Assembly (NCBI GenBank): GCA_013397435.1
Contig: VZRG01000532.1
Coordinates: forward strand, 384,829 to 448,828
Origin: Erythrocercus mccallii
Taxonomy: Eukaryota; Chordata; Aves; Passeriformes; Dicruridae
Direction: 5' to 3'
DNA length: 64,000 bases
Shown: positions 25,881-57,400 of the stretch, piece by piece
Position numbering within the stretch: position 1 is the stretch's first letter
Layout of the letters: the number at the start of each line of letters is the position of its first letter
The notes under the pieces: generated by a model
What the model was told of the DNA's origin: nothing
Database searches by the model: none
What the model saw: only the letters and a program-made list of their open reading frames with translations
Position numbers and translations under genes: made by a program

Positions 25881-26910
25881 ATGTTGATATTGTTGAACAG
25901 GCATTTGGGCTTGTTTGCAGCCTAATTTGTGCAGGGAACTTTAACATCAAATCATAACAGATGCTTCTGACAGGAATGTACAGTAATGATAAACATTTGA
26001 TTAAGGACAATGAAGAACTGTGTCCCAGTTTACCAGAGCTGGTTTTATGCTTCAGGCTGGAGCATGCAGGGCTTACTGACACACACAGTCACAGTGATTT
26101 ATGCTTGTTTGTACTTGTTGAACATAAATGCAAATGTATTGATGTCTTGAGCATCAAGATTGTGGTATCCAACCTGTAAATGCAGACAAAAGTGCTGTTG
26201 AACCAGGGTCAACAGCTACAACAAGAATAAACACTGCTTGAGGTTTCAAAGAAACTTTTCTTTGTAACTTACATGAAGCATCAGATAAGTTTACAAAGTG
26301 GGAATTTAGTCTTGCAGTCTTCACATAGAAGGCCCAGTTTTCCTGTGTGCCTAGGTGCAATACACCAGTGTGATCTGTGACCTTTAGGAAGATAAGCCTG
26401 ATGGGAGCTACTAGTGGTGCCAAATTCTTTGCAGATGAATATTATCCCCACTTGGTGTGAGGGGTAGGCAGGACAGTCTTGGTCTGTTGAAAATATTTTA
26501 TGGAAAACTTGCTGTTTACCTCTCAGCAGGGTTATCATCTACTGCTAAATAAATATTTAGTTAATCACCATTGACTGTATCACAAACAAGTGATAGGGAG
26601 TAGGACTTCATTTCTGACTGACCCTTGAAAAGCTGTGGTATTTTCCTGTCGTGATTGTAGCTCGTATGGAAGTAGACAGCAGCTTCCACAGGGCAGGGTT
26701 TGCATGGAGCTGGATTTGTTTACTGCTAGCTTATTCCGTGTGTCTTTGTATAGGATAATCTGCTAAGAACTGTGTGAGTTTCAGTTGTTTATAGGACCAA
26801 GTGTATTTAGCTGCAGAATTGAATTTTTTCATTACAGTAGCTGTGCCTTTGTGTTAACTCTGCTACCAACTTCCTTCACTCAACAAATGGTTTTGAAAAG
26901 GGAGCTAAGG

Positions 26911-26936
26911 AGTAGCTCAGTGGAGAAAGCATTGTT
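26911..26936 (+). repeat. degenerate tRNA A-box-like sequence
   Basis: Contains TAGCTCAGTGG, a perfect tRNA A-box/D-arm motif, followed by GAGAAAGCA. No pairing anticodon arm or B-box follows. It may be a fossil tRNA/SINE head or chance. Confidence 0.2.
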
Positions 26937-29900
26937 TTAGTTTTTTCAGTTGAGGAGTTTAAACAAAGAGAAAAATAAAACAACCTACTTCCATAGCTTT
27001 TGCTGAGGCATGTGGTTCCTTACAAATCCTCTAACAAAAACGAAGTTGCATGCTATCCTCTGTTTGCCAGTAAATAAAAGATAATGATTTCTGCTAACTG
27101 AATTCAGTGAAGTCCATGCAGACTAAACGCAGGCTCCTGTTTACTATTTGGCTACAGAAGTCTGTAAACATAGCATAAATAGAAAGCTTTTCCAATTTAT
27201 ATTTGGATTACAGAACTGAAACTTCCGTTTCTAGTTCACTGTTCCAGGCTTACTATTAAAAATCTGTGAAGAAGCAAGAATGATGCTATCCACTGCCACT
27301 CCAAAAGCTTTTTCTGGTTTTACACATTGGTTGCTTTCAGGGTCCTGGAGTAACTTAGTACAGCAGAAAGACCTTATCTCAATTTAAAGTTGCTGCCAGA
27401 CTGCATCCTAAAAAATGTTACATGGGAAGTAAACAAGATATTATAAGTCAGTCTGAGTCTGATGTCTTTTTCAGCTGCTTTTTAGTAAAGAAAGGACACA
27501 CAGGGTGACTATTCTGTGTGAAGATGAATGTAAATTAATAATTGAACCCTCTTGACACCATTGTTTGTATTAGAGAGGCAAGTGTAGCTGTGTGAGGTCT
27601 GCAGTACTTCTGGAGTGTTATTGCAGTTCTTTCCCTGCCTTTCTGGGTAGGGACAGTTGGGAGAGGAAATCTTTCCTCTTCCTCAGTGCAGCTGGAGGTT
27701 CATCGTGCTGCAGCAGTTACTTCTGAAAGCCGAGGTGGCAAATCTGGAGAGATCAGCACAGGGAAAAGTCCTGGATCTGAGTGACAGATCAGCTACACAG
27801 CTGCTCATGTTGGGTGGGAATTCAGACAAGACTGAAGCACAAAACACCTGGATTAACTCTGCTCTGGTTCCTTGTCTGTGTGCCAACACTTCCTGTTTTT
27901 AAAGATCCTGTTTACTGTCTGCATTCCAAATACCCCAGGAAGGTGGGAGGATGGGAAGAAACATGGAAAGAAAAGTAAACAGCATTATTTAAGGTGGAAC
28001 TTTTATTTTTATTTTAGTTATATAACTAGCATTTGTTACTTTTCAAACCTGGTTTCATTAGTTACGTTCTAGAGCAAGCTTTTGTTTACATCATCTGGCA
28101 CTAATTTCTAAAAGCAGAACTGCATGTGAAAGCTGACATTAAAACCATTAATATTTGCAGCAAGGAGCAGAGTAAGGTTTTGTGGTATGCTTTGGCTTCG
28201 TGTTCTTGATGTTCACATAAAACAATGTTTGTCAGCCATATGAAGGGGAGTATTAAACAGAAATATGTAATCAGAGGAAAACCTTATTTCTATGGGTACA
28301 AAATGGCATGTTGCTCTGATTTTGTTGCCAAAGTTTAAAATTTTTGATTTAAACAGCTTGAAAGAATTTGGGTGCTGCTCACTGACCTTCAGAGCTCACA
28401 GCCTACTGTGGAGGAACAGCACAAAGCCAGGTGGAAAGGTAATTCTCATCCTGCTACACAGGAAGCCAAGCTAATTGCTGAAATAATGAGTAAGCAAATA
28501 TATGAAATGTAAATAGATGATATATTGCTTTTCTAATTCTTTGTTGTGCTTTATGACTACTAGTCTTCAATAAATAACAAAATCCTGTCCTTTGAGGTGG
28601 AGCTAGAGATGGAATTACTGAATGATTTTGGACTAAAAAGGAAAATTTAATTCCAGGCTTTTCTTTGTTTAACAAAGAGAAAAAGTTCTGCCTTTAGCTG
28701 GAAGAAAATGTTCTAGGACAGATATTCTGCCTTTGGTATGTCATGGGATCCCTAGGGAGAAGGCACTGTCATAGTGGGAATTCTGGAGGTCACCAGCAAC
28801 TTGAAAATGCTTCTTTCTCGTGATCCTGTTTTCATGGCTCCCAGACAGTGAGGGAAGCTATAAACATTATGTCTGCATGGATGGGGGAGGGCAAGCAAGG
28901 GGATTTCAGAATAAGAATTCACAAAGATCTTTTGGTTCACTTGGAGAGGAAAAGAAATACTCCAGCAATTGTAAATCTTTTTAAACTGATCATCTTGGAT
29001 TTGTTTCAGCTGTTTGAATCTGCAGCAAAATAACACACATAGTTCCTCTTGAGAAATACTTTGTCGTGAGTTCTTTTTTCAGGATGACCTCACCATTAAT
29101 TTTATTCATAGTATCTGAAAGTCACTAGGAGAATATTGTATTCTGAAAAAATAAATCTAGATGTAAGATAACTGTAAAGAGAACAACTCTGAAATGTAGC
29201 CACCCATAGTCTCATATCTAACTAAAATGAAACTGCTTTTCGCTAATTTCTAGTGAGATTTTGCATTCACAGGAAAGAACGATCTTGTATTTCAGCAGTA
29301 CTATTATTCTACAGATGTTGCCAATAATTTTAAAGGGCTTTAGCTCTGTCTAGAATAAGGGAAATGTACTCAGCACTGTTTTTGAAGGGTGGAAGAAATG
29401 GGTAACTACAGATAAAATTGGGAGTGTTTGGAAATACTTGCCTATTTCTGAAAGAAACTAAATGTTAAGATGTTTTTGACAGTGTTAAATCCTCCTGTTT
29501 GCTTCCCTTGGGCTGCTGTTTGTGATCAGATAAGGAGTTCCGGGTATCTGCACGTTTTCTGGGAAATAAGGACGAAAGCAGTACGTATGAAATAAGACAC
29601 GCCTGCAATGCAACAGTCTGCTGTTTTCTATTCTGAACAAAGCAATATTTTTATCAGTTATATCTGTGTATAATAATATTTTCATGGAGGACAGTTTCAG
29701 ACATCTTTGTACTAGTCTTCCTGGATTTTGGAAGAGTGCCAGCTTGGCAAACAGGAAGAACAAAAGGACAGTACTGAAAATACTGAGTCTGGGGCAGTCT
29801 TACTGTCACCACACAGCAGGTTTGGACAGCAGCAAAATTAGACAGACAACTCTGCCCAGTTCTTTTCATGTCTTCTTCATCAGTGCCTGATCTGTCTGAT

Positions 29901-32767
29901 CATGAGAATAAAACATTTTGGCATTTAGAAAGGTTGAACTGTCCCTTGCATTCTGAAAAGTGTTGTTCTTGTTCCAGGAACTCTTTTATTTGCACAAACT
30001 CACAGCTTCTGTTTTGGGAATTCCACAATAGTTTATAAAAGCTTATTTGGGGTCATGCATGTAATTGATACTTCTGTCAGTGTTACAGAGAATCAGGAAA
30101 ATCATTTAACCTACACGAGTGCACAGTAAATAAGGATCATAAATTGTTGGATTGTTAAATGAATAGATGGCAATGCTAGGAGTCTAAAGGAAACTTCTAC
30201 CTGGAAAAGAAATCAAATCCAAACACAAATCCTAATGAGCAGCTCTCTGATACCAAAGATGCCACAAAATATAAAACGTTGCTACATCCTGTCTGTAAAA
30301 ACAGTGTAATGGGATTTGTCTTGTGACTGGAAAAACTAATGCACTTCAATTAAATTGTAGCAGTTTGCTGAATGACTCATTCAATTTCAAACGTGGGCTG
30401 ATAAAATTGTATCGAGTGTTTAGTCTGTCCTTTTGAATGGGTTCTGAAACACTGGCTGATGTGTACAGCAGTGCAGATTATTCAGTGCTTGGTCACTGGG
30501 ATGTGTGTACCTCTTTGCATCAGCATCCCATGCTTTATCTTGCTGTATCTTCAATACAGCACAGTGCACTTCTTGCTTCCTTGTATGCTCACTACATTTC
30601 CTGCTAGTTGGTACTTTAGAGAGGGAAAAACTTGCAGAGCCTCAAGAGTAACTGTAGGTACTCGTGCTGATGGCAGACAGGCTTAACTATGTCTGATAAA
30701 GTGAACAATAGTATTTTTTTCCCCTAGATTGCCCCCCTGACCTGCAGAGTTCAGAGTTTTCATCTGTGAGGTGATAAAACTGTCATAGTTTACTGAAACC
30801 AAATTTTTTAAGCTTGGAATCTCATATTCTTAATAAGGAACTATTCCATCTATATCCGATGATAGCTGATTTCTATCCTATAAGAAAATAGGTTATATAA
30901 ATTAGCATTCATGTGCTAATGTATCTGAAAGCAAGTAGGAATCTCTATTATGGAAAGTATGTTTATCTTCCTGCTGTCTTCCCTCATGTATGTTTATTCT
31001 TTTTGAATGGAATCTCAAAACTAGAAATTGTTTTGTGCTAGTCCAGATGTCCCAAAGCTTTTGGCAGGGAGAAAAATGTTTGAGGTGCTTTAGGAAGGTC
31101 AGGGATTGAAGGTGTGATGAAGTGTTCAGTTGAAGTGTTTGCATGTCCCCTTAGTTTGATTTGAATAACATCTCTCTAGAATTCCCTTAAAATTACAGTC
31201 CTTTTACTGTCGAAGAACATAATTGATTCTATTTATTCCAGGCAGCCTTCCAGATTTGAAAGTGTACACAGAAACACAAGCTGCCAGCTATACTTCAAAA
31301 CTGTTTCTGTTTACATTCTTGCTTTCCAAATCCAAACCCTGGAGGCGTGCTTACATGTGCAAGTCAAATGAATGTGCACACAGAGTGACTGCATGCACCA
31401 TTCCAGTACATGCCTGTATCCCAGCTTGAAACAAAAGCTGCTGTCTTGGTGCAGGTGCTCTAAATATTGTAGATTTTGGGATGTCACATTTGGACCATTT
31501 GCAAGTTTTTAAAGAAAAGATATTGAGTTTTTAGTTAAGGTTTGAATTCTTTAAGGAAAACGAGGCTGATGTTTCTTTTGAAGAGATGCTTGACTAAAAG
31601 GATTTATGGTTTTGATGTATGTGTGTCCCCCACTCCTGTCTCTGTTTATTTGTTGCTGGTAGGGAGGGAGGAAGACTTGCAGTGGAATGAGTCACCATCC
31701 TTGCAGCTGCTCTTGCCCAGAACTGCTGCAGTCAGGCAGCCCCTCAGTGCAGACCTGCATTAGGCTGACTCCATGGGGGTCTCAGGAAGGAGCTAAAGCA
31801 ACAGAAGGCAGCACAAGAAAGAGGAAGTGAGTTGTGCTCTGCCTCTTCCATCCAGTTGGCTCAGGGAGCTCCAGTGCCAGCAGGGTGAGGAGTGAGAACA
31901 CATGCCTTGAGCAGAGTGAAAATGGGCTCCCATGGTTCAGAAGAGCCTCAGCAGGATGGTGGAACTGAAATTAAAAGGCTGCCGGTATAAACTCAGTCTA
32001 TGTTGTGAATATTTGGTTGCCATCCATCTGTACTATTGTTGTGTGTGTGGACTGGAGAGCTCATATGACTGCATTTTCTTGTTTGTTTGGGGGCTTTGTG
32101 CTGGTTTGTGCCATAACAGTGATGTGCTTCTGCCTATGTTTGCAGTTAAGAAATGTAAATAGGCATGTGATTCAGTGATACGGAGAGGGAACCTTGTTCA
32201 TGCATTGCCTGATCTAAAAGATGCCATTTAACTTGCGTATTTCGTTTTATCTGTGAGCTGAGGATAGTTATCAGTGGTTTGGAACCCTCCAAGTTACTCT
32301 GAATGGTGTTATTTGAGTTCACTGGTAATGTTTTGTAATTGGTAAGCTTCCCAAGTTCGTCTCTGTAAATACACTGTGTGTGCTGAGAGCTTTCCATTTC
32401 AGCATCCGCTCACTGAGGCTATTACAATGATGAGGGAAATAAAACAGCTTCTTTAAGCGCCTTCTTAAAAAGAAGTCAGTTGCAAAGCGTTTCTAAATAT
32501 GCATGAGATGGTAGTGGAAAAGCATTTTTCTAAATCTGCAGTGGCACTTCAATACTTTAGTGGATATTTTTAAAAGCTCAAACTACAACTACAAAGGAAG
32601 GATTAGACAACCCAACTCAGAGTTGCTTAGGAAGCAGTGGATTTGGGAAAACATCGTTTTCATTCTAATGTTTCTTTGTAAGAATTGAAGTGTGGCAAGA
32701 GCAGGTACTGGATGTACTTGGAAGAAAACTTTTTAGAAAAGAAATGCTAATGCAGCGGGGAGGATCA

Positions 32768-32946
32768 ATTTTTTTTTACTTATATATAAAATGTTATATA
32801 TGAATTTTATATATACATAATTTAATTCATATATATTTTCTATATTATATATTTTAATATATATTAATATATATTTTTCCATGTATATGTATTATATATT
32901 TTCATATATGTATTCAAATATATTTTTATAAATACATATTTTTAAA
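32768..32946. repeat. AT-rich low-complexity tract
   Basis: About 180 bases made almost wholly of A and T with interrupted TATATA runs. It is an imperfect AT microsatellite within PIK3CA intron 1. Confidence 0.9.
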
Positions 32947-33084
32947 ATTTGCTGAGCATTGCAACCATTGCTTTTCCACAGTGAGAGCTTTCAGGAAGTT
33001 GATCCAACAGAAGAGATGTGAAGCTGTTGGCTTGTGGGTTCCCCTTCCTTTCTGTTGTTAAGAAAACTGAGATACAGGGGCAGT

Positions 33085-33361
33085 CCTAAGAGGGTTTGTG
33101 GCTGTAGTGATAGGACAAGGAGGAATGGGTACAAGCTGAAAGGGTAAATTTAGGCTAAGTAGATGTTAGGAAGAAACTGTTGACCCTGAGAGTGTTGAGG
33201 CCCTGGCGCAGGCTGCCCAGAGAAGCTGTGGCTGCCCCATCCCTGAAGTGTTCCAGGCCAGGTTGGATGGGGCTTGGAGCCCCCTGCATAGTGGAAAGTG
33301 TCCCTGCCCATGGCATGAATGAGAATGAGATGGTCTTTAGGGTCCCATTCTATGATGAATC
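33085..33361 (+). repeat. CR1 LINE 3' end, sense
   Basis: CR1 tail sequence is visible: GGCTGCCCAGAGAAGCTGTG, then CAGGTTGGATGGGGCTTGG, then TGTCCCTGCCCATGGCA, ending CATTCTATGATGAATC. It is a short 5'-truncated copy about 1.3 kb before the first coding exon of PIK3CA. Confidence 0.92.
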
Positions 33362-34609
33362 TCTCCAAAATTAAAGAGTAATGAATGCACAGATAAGCAG
33401 CTTTGTTTCATTGCAGAAAAATTCAGGATACTGTGTGAAAGTATCAGGATTCCAGTAAAGAAGACCAAATATTTTGTAACATGAAGTATTCTTTAGTCTT
33501 CCCACAGGATGCCAGCAGTTTGTATGTGAAAACATCCTGAACAAACTGGATTTCTTTTGCAAATACACTGGATTTTCTTTTGTAAATACACAAATATTGC
33601 CTCTGGTTAAGGAAATTAAAAATAGGTAGGGATTAGGAGTGTTTATTAGTGAAGTATCACTGTGTGCCTGTTGGGTAGCTCTGCTCTCCTTTTGGCATCT
33701 CCCCTCACCCACTAGGCTATAAAACATCTCTGCTCTGTCCAGATTCTGGTTTTCTCATAGTCTGTCCCATTCTCATTTTCTCTCTTTCTCATGCTCATTT
33801 CCTCTACTCTAAGATGGCCTGAGCAGCAGAGATAGAGTCACACGTGTTCCCCTCCTTTCCTTTGGCTTGGCAGGGACATTCATGCAGCTGCCAAAGGGAA
33901 CTGGAACAGGGCATTGGCGCTAAATTAAACAAACCCAACTACAAAGGGTTAGTGGGGCTCAATTCTTCTGTCTCATTCATGGAAAAAAGGGTTTGTTGTT
34001 GGTTTAAGTAGCTTATACTGATCTGAAACAGCTATGGCCAAGTCTTGTGTGTACATGGATTCTTAAAATCAAGTTTAGAGCTTTTAGTAAATATTTATAA
34101 CTATTACGAAGTGTTGTTTAAATACTTCAGGGGTTTGAGATGCGAAAAAAAATTAAATGTGGAAGCATTGGTTTAGGTAAACTTAAAAGAGCTGATGGTT
34201 TGTATCATCCAAATTATAATAAATACTTCACTTTCCAAACTAAAACTGTGGAGAATCTGGCTTCAGATTTGGTTAAAAATTTCTGTAATAATTTGAGTAT
34301 TAGGTATTTTCATCACCCTGCTATTTAAGAAAGTTCAGATTTAAAAAACTATCTTCTATTCTTAAGACTGTATGTATATTGTGGTTTTTTCCAAGCTAGT
34401 GTGATTCTATTAACTGTTTTGTTTGAGTAGATATTTAGATTCAAATACAAGTTCTTAGGCTTATTTTTGTCAAGTCTTTTTTATGATTGTAAAACACAGT
34501 CCTGAATATTCATCTACAATTATAAGCAGCGTTCGAACCATTTTATCTGAAATCCTTGGTGATTTTTGTATTTTAAATTTTGACATTTAACTTTCTGATT
34601 TTCACTCAG

Positions 34610-52707
<18,098 letters not shown>

Positions 52708-54480
52708 ACTGACAGCAAAGAAAACAAGAACTGATACCCCACTTTGTGGGTACTGCACTGTTAATACCCGTTAGCAGCGAAGACTGGTTGCATAGGAATT
52801 GCACAAACCATGAACAACATTAGAATTTATGGCAAGAAAAGAAACGAATTGTTCAGACAACTGTTGGAAAATAATGTAAAACAGGGTTTCAGATAGCACT
52901 AAAATTATAAACTTCAAACCTTAAGCTTTAGTATGATGTGTGCAGGGACCTTGACAAATTAGAGAGATGGGCAATCACCAAGTGTATGAAGTTTAACAAG
53001 GGCAAGTGCCAAATTCTGCAGCTGGAATGGGGCAATCCTGGTTGTGTGTATGGACTGGGGAATGAGAGGCTGGACAGCAGCTGTGGAAAGGGACCTGGGG
53101 GTCCTGGTTGATGGCAAGTTGAGCATGAAGCAGCAGTGCCTTGCAGCCAGGAGGACCAACCCTTTCCTGAGGGCATCAGGCACAGCATCACCAGCTGGGC
53201 AAGGGAGGGGATTGGCCCACTCTGCTTTGCACTGGGGCGACCTCACCTTGAATATTGTGGTCATTTTTGGGTGCCACAGTCTAAAAAAAAATTAAGCTAT
53301 TAGAGAGTGTCCAAAGGAGGGCCACAAGGATGGCGAAGGGTCTGGAGGGGAAGCCATATGAGGAGCAGCTGAGGTCACTTGGTCTGTTCAGCTGGAGAAG
53401 AGGAGACTGAGCTCAGACCTCATGGGGCTCTGCAACTTCTTCACAAGGGGAAGTGGAGGGGCAGGTACCCATCTCCTCTCTGGTGGCTGGTGACAGGACT
53501 TGAGGAAATGGCATGGAGCTGTGTCAGGGAGGGTTTAGGCTGGGTATTACGAAAAGGTTTTTCACCCAGAGTGTGGTTGGGCACTGAACAGGCTCCTAGG
53601 GAGGTGGTCAAGCCCCAAGCCTGACAGAGGTCAGTTTGGACAAGGCTCTCGGGCACAGGGTGTGACTCCTGAGGTGTCCTCTGCAGAGCCAGGAGTTGGA
53701 CTCAGTGATCCCTGTGGGTCCCTTCCAACTCAGCACATTCTGTAATTCAATGATTCTTGTTATGCTGTAAGCTCAAAAAGGTAAACTTGGAAGAATGTTT
53801 CCTTTTCTCATTTGATAGGATAAATAAGAAGGAAAAAGAAAATAGTGCTAGTGCAAATGTAAGAGTCCATCACGTCTTACGTTAGATCTGGTACAACAGG
53901 TAGAGACTATGCTGGATTGTGAAGAATGGAAAGAGAACTAAAGTGATAGCAAATACTTAAATGCAGCAGAGTTTAAAGGGAAGGAGTTTGAAGCTCAAAG
54001 ATCGATAAACAATAGTGAGAGGACAGCACCTTTTAAATGTGCTCAGAGGCATGAACATTTTGGGGGGTTGGGTGGCCCTTCCATTTCTGGGTCCGTCATC
54101 TGCACAGTTTCTGACAGCAGTAGGAAATAGGCCCGCTCAGTATGGTGTTTCTTCTGCTCAGTATTTCTAGGGGTGCAATTCATACTTTCACAAAGAAACT
54201 CCTTATCATCCCCAAAAACTGACTAACCTGGAAATTGAATGGTCAGAATTGGGTTTAGTGCAACAGAGAGCTGTAGTGTTCATCTTAGGTTTGCTTTAAT
54301 CTAACTTGAACTGAATAGATTTTTTTCATACATGTTTTCCAGAACCTAAAGAAAGGTGAGTTATTAAAATTATTGAAAGATTATTTTTTTATAAAGGCTA
54401 TTTATATAATAGGAACTATTATTAATATATATTCTTTATTTACATGATTTGTCCAATATTAACTCTCTTAATTTTGCAAC
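52708..54480 (+). other. PIK3CA: PIK3CA 3' UTR (proximal part; true end further downstream)
   Basis: After the stop, the sequence matches the human PIK3CA 3' UTR as I recall it: TGCATAGGAATTGCACAA at 52789-52806, AAAAAGGTAAACTT at 53775-53788, and CATTCTTTATTTACATGAT-like sequence near 54430-54450. The UTR therefore spans the CR1 insertion. The polyadenylation site is not certain. One candidate is AATAAA at 55301-55306, and others lie at 57.0 and 58.7 kb. Confidence 0.75.
52932..53757 (+). mobile_element. CR1 LINE, 5'-truncated, sense, inside the PIK3CA 3' UTR
   Basis: About 830 bases starting near CAGGGACCTTGACAAATTAG. They include the CR1 ORF2-end region (GACCTGGGGGTCCTGGTTGA) and the tail CTTCCAACTCAGCACATTC, ending in the imperfect ATTCAATGATTCTTG octamer-type repeat. 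The reverse-transcriptase reading frame is degraded, so the copy is dead. Confidence 0.92.
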
Positions 54481-57400
54481 CCAGTTCTATCTGTCCAAGA
54501 CTCCTGTTTTCATTAACGTCACTGAAGGTGACCAGACATACTCCTAGGACCAAATTCAGCCCTAGTGAAAGAGAACACAAGTACCAGTGAAGTAGTGGGA
54601 ATATACCCACTAAAGCCAGAGGTGAACTTGGCCTAAGTCTCTAAAAATTTTTGGCAATCACTCTTCACATTACTGAAATGATACGTTGGCTATTCCAAGA
54701 ATGCTCATTTAAACCCTCAAAATTTGGGTCTACCATTTCTCCTCTTTCTTCCTCCCTTGGAAGTGGTTGTTGAATCCAGTAAGATACATCAGAAATAGCA
54801 ATTTAGATTTTCAATATGATCAATAATTAGCAGTTCAGCAGACAGATATGTTGGCTAGCTCAAAGCATGTGGAGTTACCAAACATTTTATAGCTTTGTCT
54901 GTTTTGTGCGTGTGTGTAATATATATTTGTAAATCTAGTTCTTGTCCTTTATCACAATTACGTGTGCAATCAATGAAATTGGCACCATGTTTTGAAACTG
55001 TTCAGAGTACCGAGGATTTCAGATTGCCCTTATGCACAACTTCAGGTAGGACTGTTTTTCTAATTCCTAAACAGGTTTTTTTAACATTAGTGAAGCCCGT
55101 AGTAGTTCTGTGGGTGATGTTCACCCTAACATTTTAAACTTGCTAGATTGGCAGCACTTGAATTCCAAAGGTTTGGGGCTTTTGGGGGTTCAGCTTGTTC
55201 ACTTGCAAACACGCACCGAGGTGCCACTCAGAAAGTGCAATACCACGTGTTAATATAAAATATGCTGACAGTTGGTGTTAGATTAGAATATAAGCATATG
55301 AATAAACTGTACTTTGTGCAGGCTGTACTAATGAGGTAATGAGTGGTTGGCTTCATTTAGGAAAATGTAATATATTAAAAATGTGCAATCAATTACGTTA
55401 TGAAAGACTTTGGGGATTGTAAACCCAAGGCTTTGGTGTTTCAAGACACTTGCAAAGTCAGGATCCTGCAGCTGATTACTGCACTCTTGGATACTTGATG
55501 TTGTGGGAGGAAACCTGGTTTTGTGAAAAGTACAGAAGCTCCAAGAATAGTATGGGAAATGTGAAGTTTTATTTCCTTAGTTCTACGAAATATTTTGGAG
55601 TAGTCCAATAGACTTCCCATTGCTCTTTTTATTGACTGTTACATATTCCTTTTTGTTCATATGAATATTTTAACTCCTGCTAGCTTGGTTGTCCTTCTAG
55701 AGCAAAGTTACCCTTGTATCTATTACTTTGCAGTCAACACACGATAATGGTTTAGCTCTTAAAATGGGTTCATTTCAGTTTAAGTTTAGTTCACGAAATC
55801 TGAAACCCTGTTGGCTATAATTCTTAATTTAACTGAGTAAAACTGTTGCACAGACATCACATTAGGTGCTATATTATCCATATTTATCTGGTGTTGAAAC
55901 AATGCTTTACCTCGTTTATGCAAGAAGTGGTCAGTCTTTTCCAGCCTGGATGAAAGATTAACTCAAATTTATTGGATGTTATGAGGCCAAATTTCTTTGT
56001 ATTTTGCCCCTTCCTAGCCCTTCTGTAAATATGAGTATAAATGTCTTTCAGTTCAAGCACAGTATTTTGCACCCTTTTTGCCCAGACAGAGGTATGAGGA
56101 GTCAGGCTCTGTTTCCAGAAGCTACTGCAATTAAATGTTGTGCATAAGCTGTAGAAGTTATTATGAGAATCAAATAGTAAAAGAAAGGAAACTTTAGAGT
56201 GGTACAAACATAATACAGTTTGGGGTAATCGTAGCCTTTGAACAGATTTTTTTAAAAAGTAGGAGAAGCTCCTGGGCTTTAACCAGTTCTTTGCATAACC
56301 AGGATGGGCATTTGAAAAACATTCTGCCAGTGTTTCACAGAAAACAACAATCCTTTTCTCAGCTTCCAAGTGTTGAACCCTAATTACAGTATCCTGTCAC
56401 GGCAGTTCCGTGCTGATGTAACTTCACTGAGGATAGTGGAGGCACTGTTTGCTTACCCTGGTAGAAATGAGAGGATGTCATCTGCTCTCAGTATCAGAAG
56501 GAAGATCTTCTTACACACCCATGAAAGCACTTGCAACTGAGTTCTAGTTTTTTACAGAAATAACTTGGAATTTGGCTTATTTTTAACTATTCCCACTTCA
56601 CAAAGATTTGAAAATGCTCCCTTTGTTCTGGGAATCAGCTGCACAAAATACTAAAGCAGTTTTTTCTGGGCTTGAATTGAATCTGGGCACCTTGCTCCTG
56701 CAGAACTTCCTTGTAAGGCTGCCAGAGCAAGGAGCCCAGGACTGGGCCATGTGTTTTATCACAAAACATCAGGAAATGGTGTTTTAGTGAAATAAAATTT
56801 AAAACCAATAACTTTTTCAGCTGTGAAACTGTGTTTGATACAGTGACAGAACAGGCTGCTGCATATTAGTTTTACTTAGAATTACATTCATTGCTTTCTA
56901 AGAGTAGCAGAAAAAGTACCTGATTTTATATATGCATACTTCTTTATCTGAAAAGGTGCATTAGCAGTTTTTTCATAGGTGAAACAGACTTCCAGTATAA
57001 TTTTTAATTTTTTTAGGAAGGCTTTTAAATAAAACCAAAATTGTAAGCGGTTTGGTATCTTGTGGAAAAGATATGAGCCTGCATATTGAGGACAACATAG
57101 AAATTACCAGGTTTGTAAGAATTTTATATATGATGACCCTGCTGTTGGTGGTTTGGCAAGTTGTTTGTGGGTTTTTATGCCAACTTTCCTTTTTCTGTAA
57201 AGTATTAAATGCCCTTCAGTGGTCAGTAGCCCATGTTTGTTGACAATTTGAAGGTATTGTCTTTGCTTTGTCGTTATATAGCTGGCATGTTCAAATGTCT
57301 GTTCTTAATAGTAATTATGAATTCCTCCTGTTTCACATGTCTGTACAGGTTGCAGACCTGGGCTGGACCCATTCAAAAAACAAATATCAGAAAAGCCACT

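Larger units (their letters stand above)
18901..34609 (+). other. PIK3CA: PIK3CA intron 1
   Basis: About 15.7 kb between the promoter island and the exon holding the start codon. The acceptor TTTCACTCAG ends at 34609. The intron contains an LTR-like element (25.4-25.9 kb), a tRNA-box-like motif (26.9 kb), an AT-rich tract (32.77-32.95 kb) and a CR1 tail (33.1-33.4 kb). No conserved exon was recognised elsewhere. A 192-codon open frame at 20236-20814 begins with TTG and resembles no family I recognise. Confidence 0.6.

Noticed and set aside
55884..56369. 161-codon minus-strand frame downstream of PIK3CA
   Set aside because: No recognisable domain, no match to KCNMB3 or other expected neighbours, and no splice or promoter context.
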